Source of the DNA: Pseudobdellovibrionaceae bacterium
Lineage (GTDB): Bacteria > Bdellovibrionota > Bdellovibrionia > Bdellovibrionales > UBA1609
DNA: 5,978 nt
Direction: 5' to 3'
NCBI GenBank assembly: GCA_026712605.1
Contig: JAPORL010000042.1
Span: 1 to 5,978 of the forward strand
Below the pieces are notes generated by a model. That model made no database searches. It was not told where the DNA came from and saw only the letters and a list, made by a program, of their open reading frames with translations. This document shows positions 4,855 through 5,978 of this stretch, in pieces. The position numbers and the translations under genes were made by a program. Positions within the stretch are counted from its first letter, which is position 1; each line of letters begins with the position of its first letter.

Positions 4855-5978
4855 CTAAAAAGCAGAAGACTCAAAATTTTCTGTTAAATTTTTACAAAAA
4901 AAATCAAAAGGCCATATCTCAACTCCTTCCTCTGTTTTTCTTATAAACTTTCCCATATAAACAACAACTCGCCTCTTTACATTTGCTAACTCTCCAATGG
5001 CTTTTAAGCCTTTATAATCTCGTGAAGAAACATCAGTTTTGGCTTTAACTTCTATAGCTATTAATTCTTTTCCTCTTTTTAAAAGAAAATCAACTTCTGT
5101 TTTTTTCGCTTCTGATGATGACCAATAATAAATATCCTCATAAAGATCACGATAATCTTTATAAGCCCTTAAAATTTGAGCTATCAAACCTTCAAAAAGA
5201 AAACCTTTTTCTTCAACAGAAACAGAGCCAAAATTTTTCTTTAAAGCGCGTGTGATACCCGGATCGATAAAATAAAACTTACTAGTTTTTTTCTCTTTTA
5301 CACGAAGTTTTGCCTGATAAGCGGGTAAAAAAAAGCCTAACATTGTATCTTCTAAAATAGAGAAAAAGTTCCGCATGTGGTGCATTTTATTTTTAGAATC
5401 CCTAGCAACAGCGCTCATATTTACAATTTGTCCATGATACAAAGCCGCCACTTCTAAAAAACGAGCAAAAGCAGGAATATTCCTTATCAAAGCTTCTGCT
5501 TTAATTTCCTCAGTAAGATAAGTTTCAGTATAAGCCTTTAATCTATTACTTCTATCAGTAGAAGACCAAACTATAGGCAATAAGCCATATTGTAAAGCTT
5601 CGTTTAAATTAAAATCTTCCCCCAACTCTTCAGGAGTAAAAGGATGAAGAAGTTTTTTCCCTGCTCGACCCCCTAAAAGATTCACTCCTTTTGTAGCTTT
5701 GATTTTACGGGCACTGGAGCCAGTAAGAATAAAGTGGCGATTAGAAGATTCAATAAGACGATGAACTTCATCTAAAAGCTGAGGAATTTTTTGAATCTCA
5801 TCTACAATAACCAAACCGTCATTTCTAAAAGCATTGACTCTTTCATAAAATAATCCAATATTAGAAAGATAGCTTTGGTAAATGGCTCTATCTAAAAGAT
5901 CAATATAAAGATTTGAAGATGAAGGGGGAAAAAGTTGTTTTAAAAGGTCTGTTTTACAACTTCCTCTAACAACAAATA
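4855..5978 (-). CDS. DUF4143-type P-loop ATPase (AAA_14 plus PD-(D/E)XK-like C-terminus), degenerate Walker A, 5' end outside window
   Basis: The frame is open from the window edge to a TAG at 4855-4857, giving 373 visible residues; probably 20-30 N-terminal residues are missing. Visible order: FVVRGSCKTDLLKQLFP at 1-17 (Walker A position), YIDLLD (about 22-27), Walker B LVIVDE at 55-60, IQKIPQLLDEVHRLIE, the sensor-like ILTGSSARK (83-91), GVNLLGGRA, then the DUF4143 region with FYFIDPGITRAL (about 234-245). Near the end, EVDFLLKRGKELIAIEVKAK carries D296, E309 and K311, a nuclease-like D...ExK pattern. Family P-loops normally read GPRGTGKS; here the glycines are V2 and C7, while K8 and T9 remain. 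These ATPases are widespread accessory proteins whose role is poorly defined. A TTG at 5814 is internal and is not the start, because the motif-bearing upstream frame continues. Confidence 0.88.
   Translation of the reverse strand, partial: FVVRGSCKTDLLKQLFPPSSSNLYIDLLDRAIYQSYLSNIGLFYERVNAFRNDGLVIVDEIQKIPQLLDEVHRLIESSNRHFILTGSSARKIKATKGVNLLGGRAGKKLLHPFTPEELGEDFNLNEALQYGLLPIVWSSTDRSNRLKAYTETYLTEEIKAEALIRNIPAFARFLEVAALYHGQIVNMSAVARDSKNKMHHMRNFFSILEDTMLGFFLPAYQAKLRVKEKKTSKFYFIDPGITRALKKNFGSVSVEEKGFLFEGLIAQILRAYKDYRDLYEDIYYWSSSEAKKTEVDFLLKRGKELIAIEVKAKTDVSSRDYKGLKAIGELANVKRRVVVYMGKFIRKTEEGVEIWPFDFFCKNLTENFESSAF

Noticed and set aside
4855..5814. ATPase starting at TTG 5814
   Set aside because: That codon is the Leu of the Walker B strand; the frame continues upstream to the window edge with the P-loop region.

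Overview
The window is AT-rich bacterial DNA with short spacers and six genes. The best lineage clue is PNPase, which resembles delta-proteobacterial/Bdellovibrionota PNPases as I remember them (for example the motifs LIDRPIRP, SNGSSSMGT and DILGDEDHLGDMDFK). A lipobox-type lipoprotein also points to a Gram-negative cell. The low GC, the dispersed palindromic repeats, and an Rpn nuclease plus a DUF4143-type ATPase would suit a host-associated or accessory-gene-rich member of such a group. This placement is tentative.

Layout: (1) 1-949, plus strand: an Rpn-family (PD-(D/E)XK) nuclease gene missing only its first few codons. It contains a textbook internal Shine-Dalgarno and ATG (721-736) that would produce a separate 71-residue C-terminal protein, matching the RpnL/RpnS nuclease-inhibitor arrangement. 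(2) 950-1200: two tandem, truncated copies of a dispersed repeat. (3) 1201-1920, minus strand: an unrecognised cysteine-rich lipoprotein. (4) 1994-2113: a full-length 120-bp palindromic repeat. (5) 2146-4545, minus strand: the conserved rpsO-pnp pair (ribosomal protein S15 and polynucleotide phosphorylase), with a repeat fragment in the 48-base gap between them. (6) 4546-4854, a 309-base stretch without a gene: the probable rpsO promoter, a second full-length repeat in the opposite orientation (4680-4804) and a small repeat fragment. (7) 4855-5978, minus strand: an ATPase of the DUF4143 type, cut by the window end, with an intact Walker B but a Walker A motif that has lost both key glycines.

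Two signals stand out. One is the intragenic small-protein start inside the Rpn gene, a probable built-in antitoxin. The other is a repeat family present as a full copy, half copy or fragment in every intergenic spacer, usually 30-70 bases beyond a stop codon. Its two full copies keep a nested double-hairpin architecture and share a compensatory base-pair change in the inner hairpin. rpsO and pnp are core RNA-biology genes and show nothing unusual in their organisation; the accessory genes around them are the variable part.
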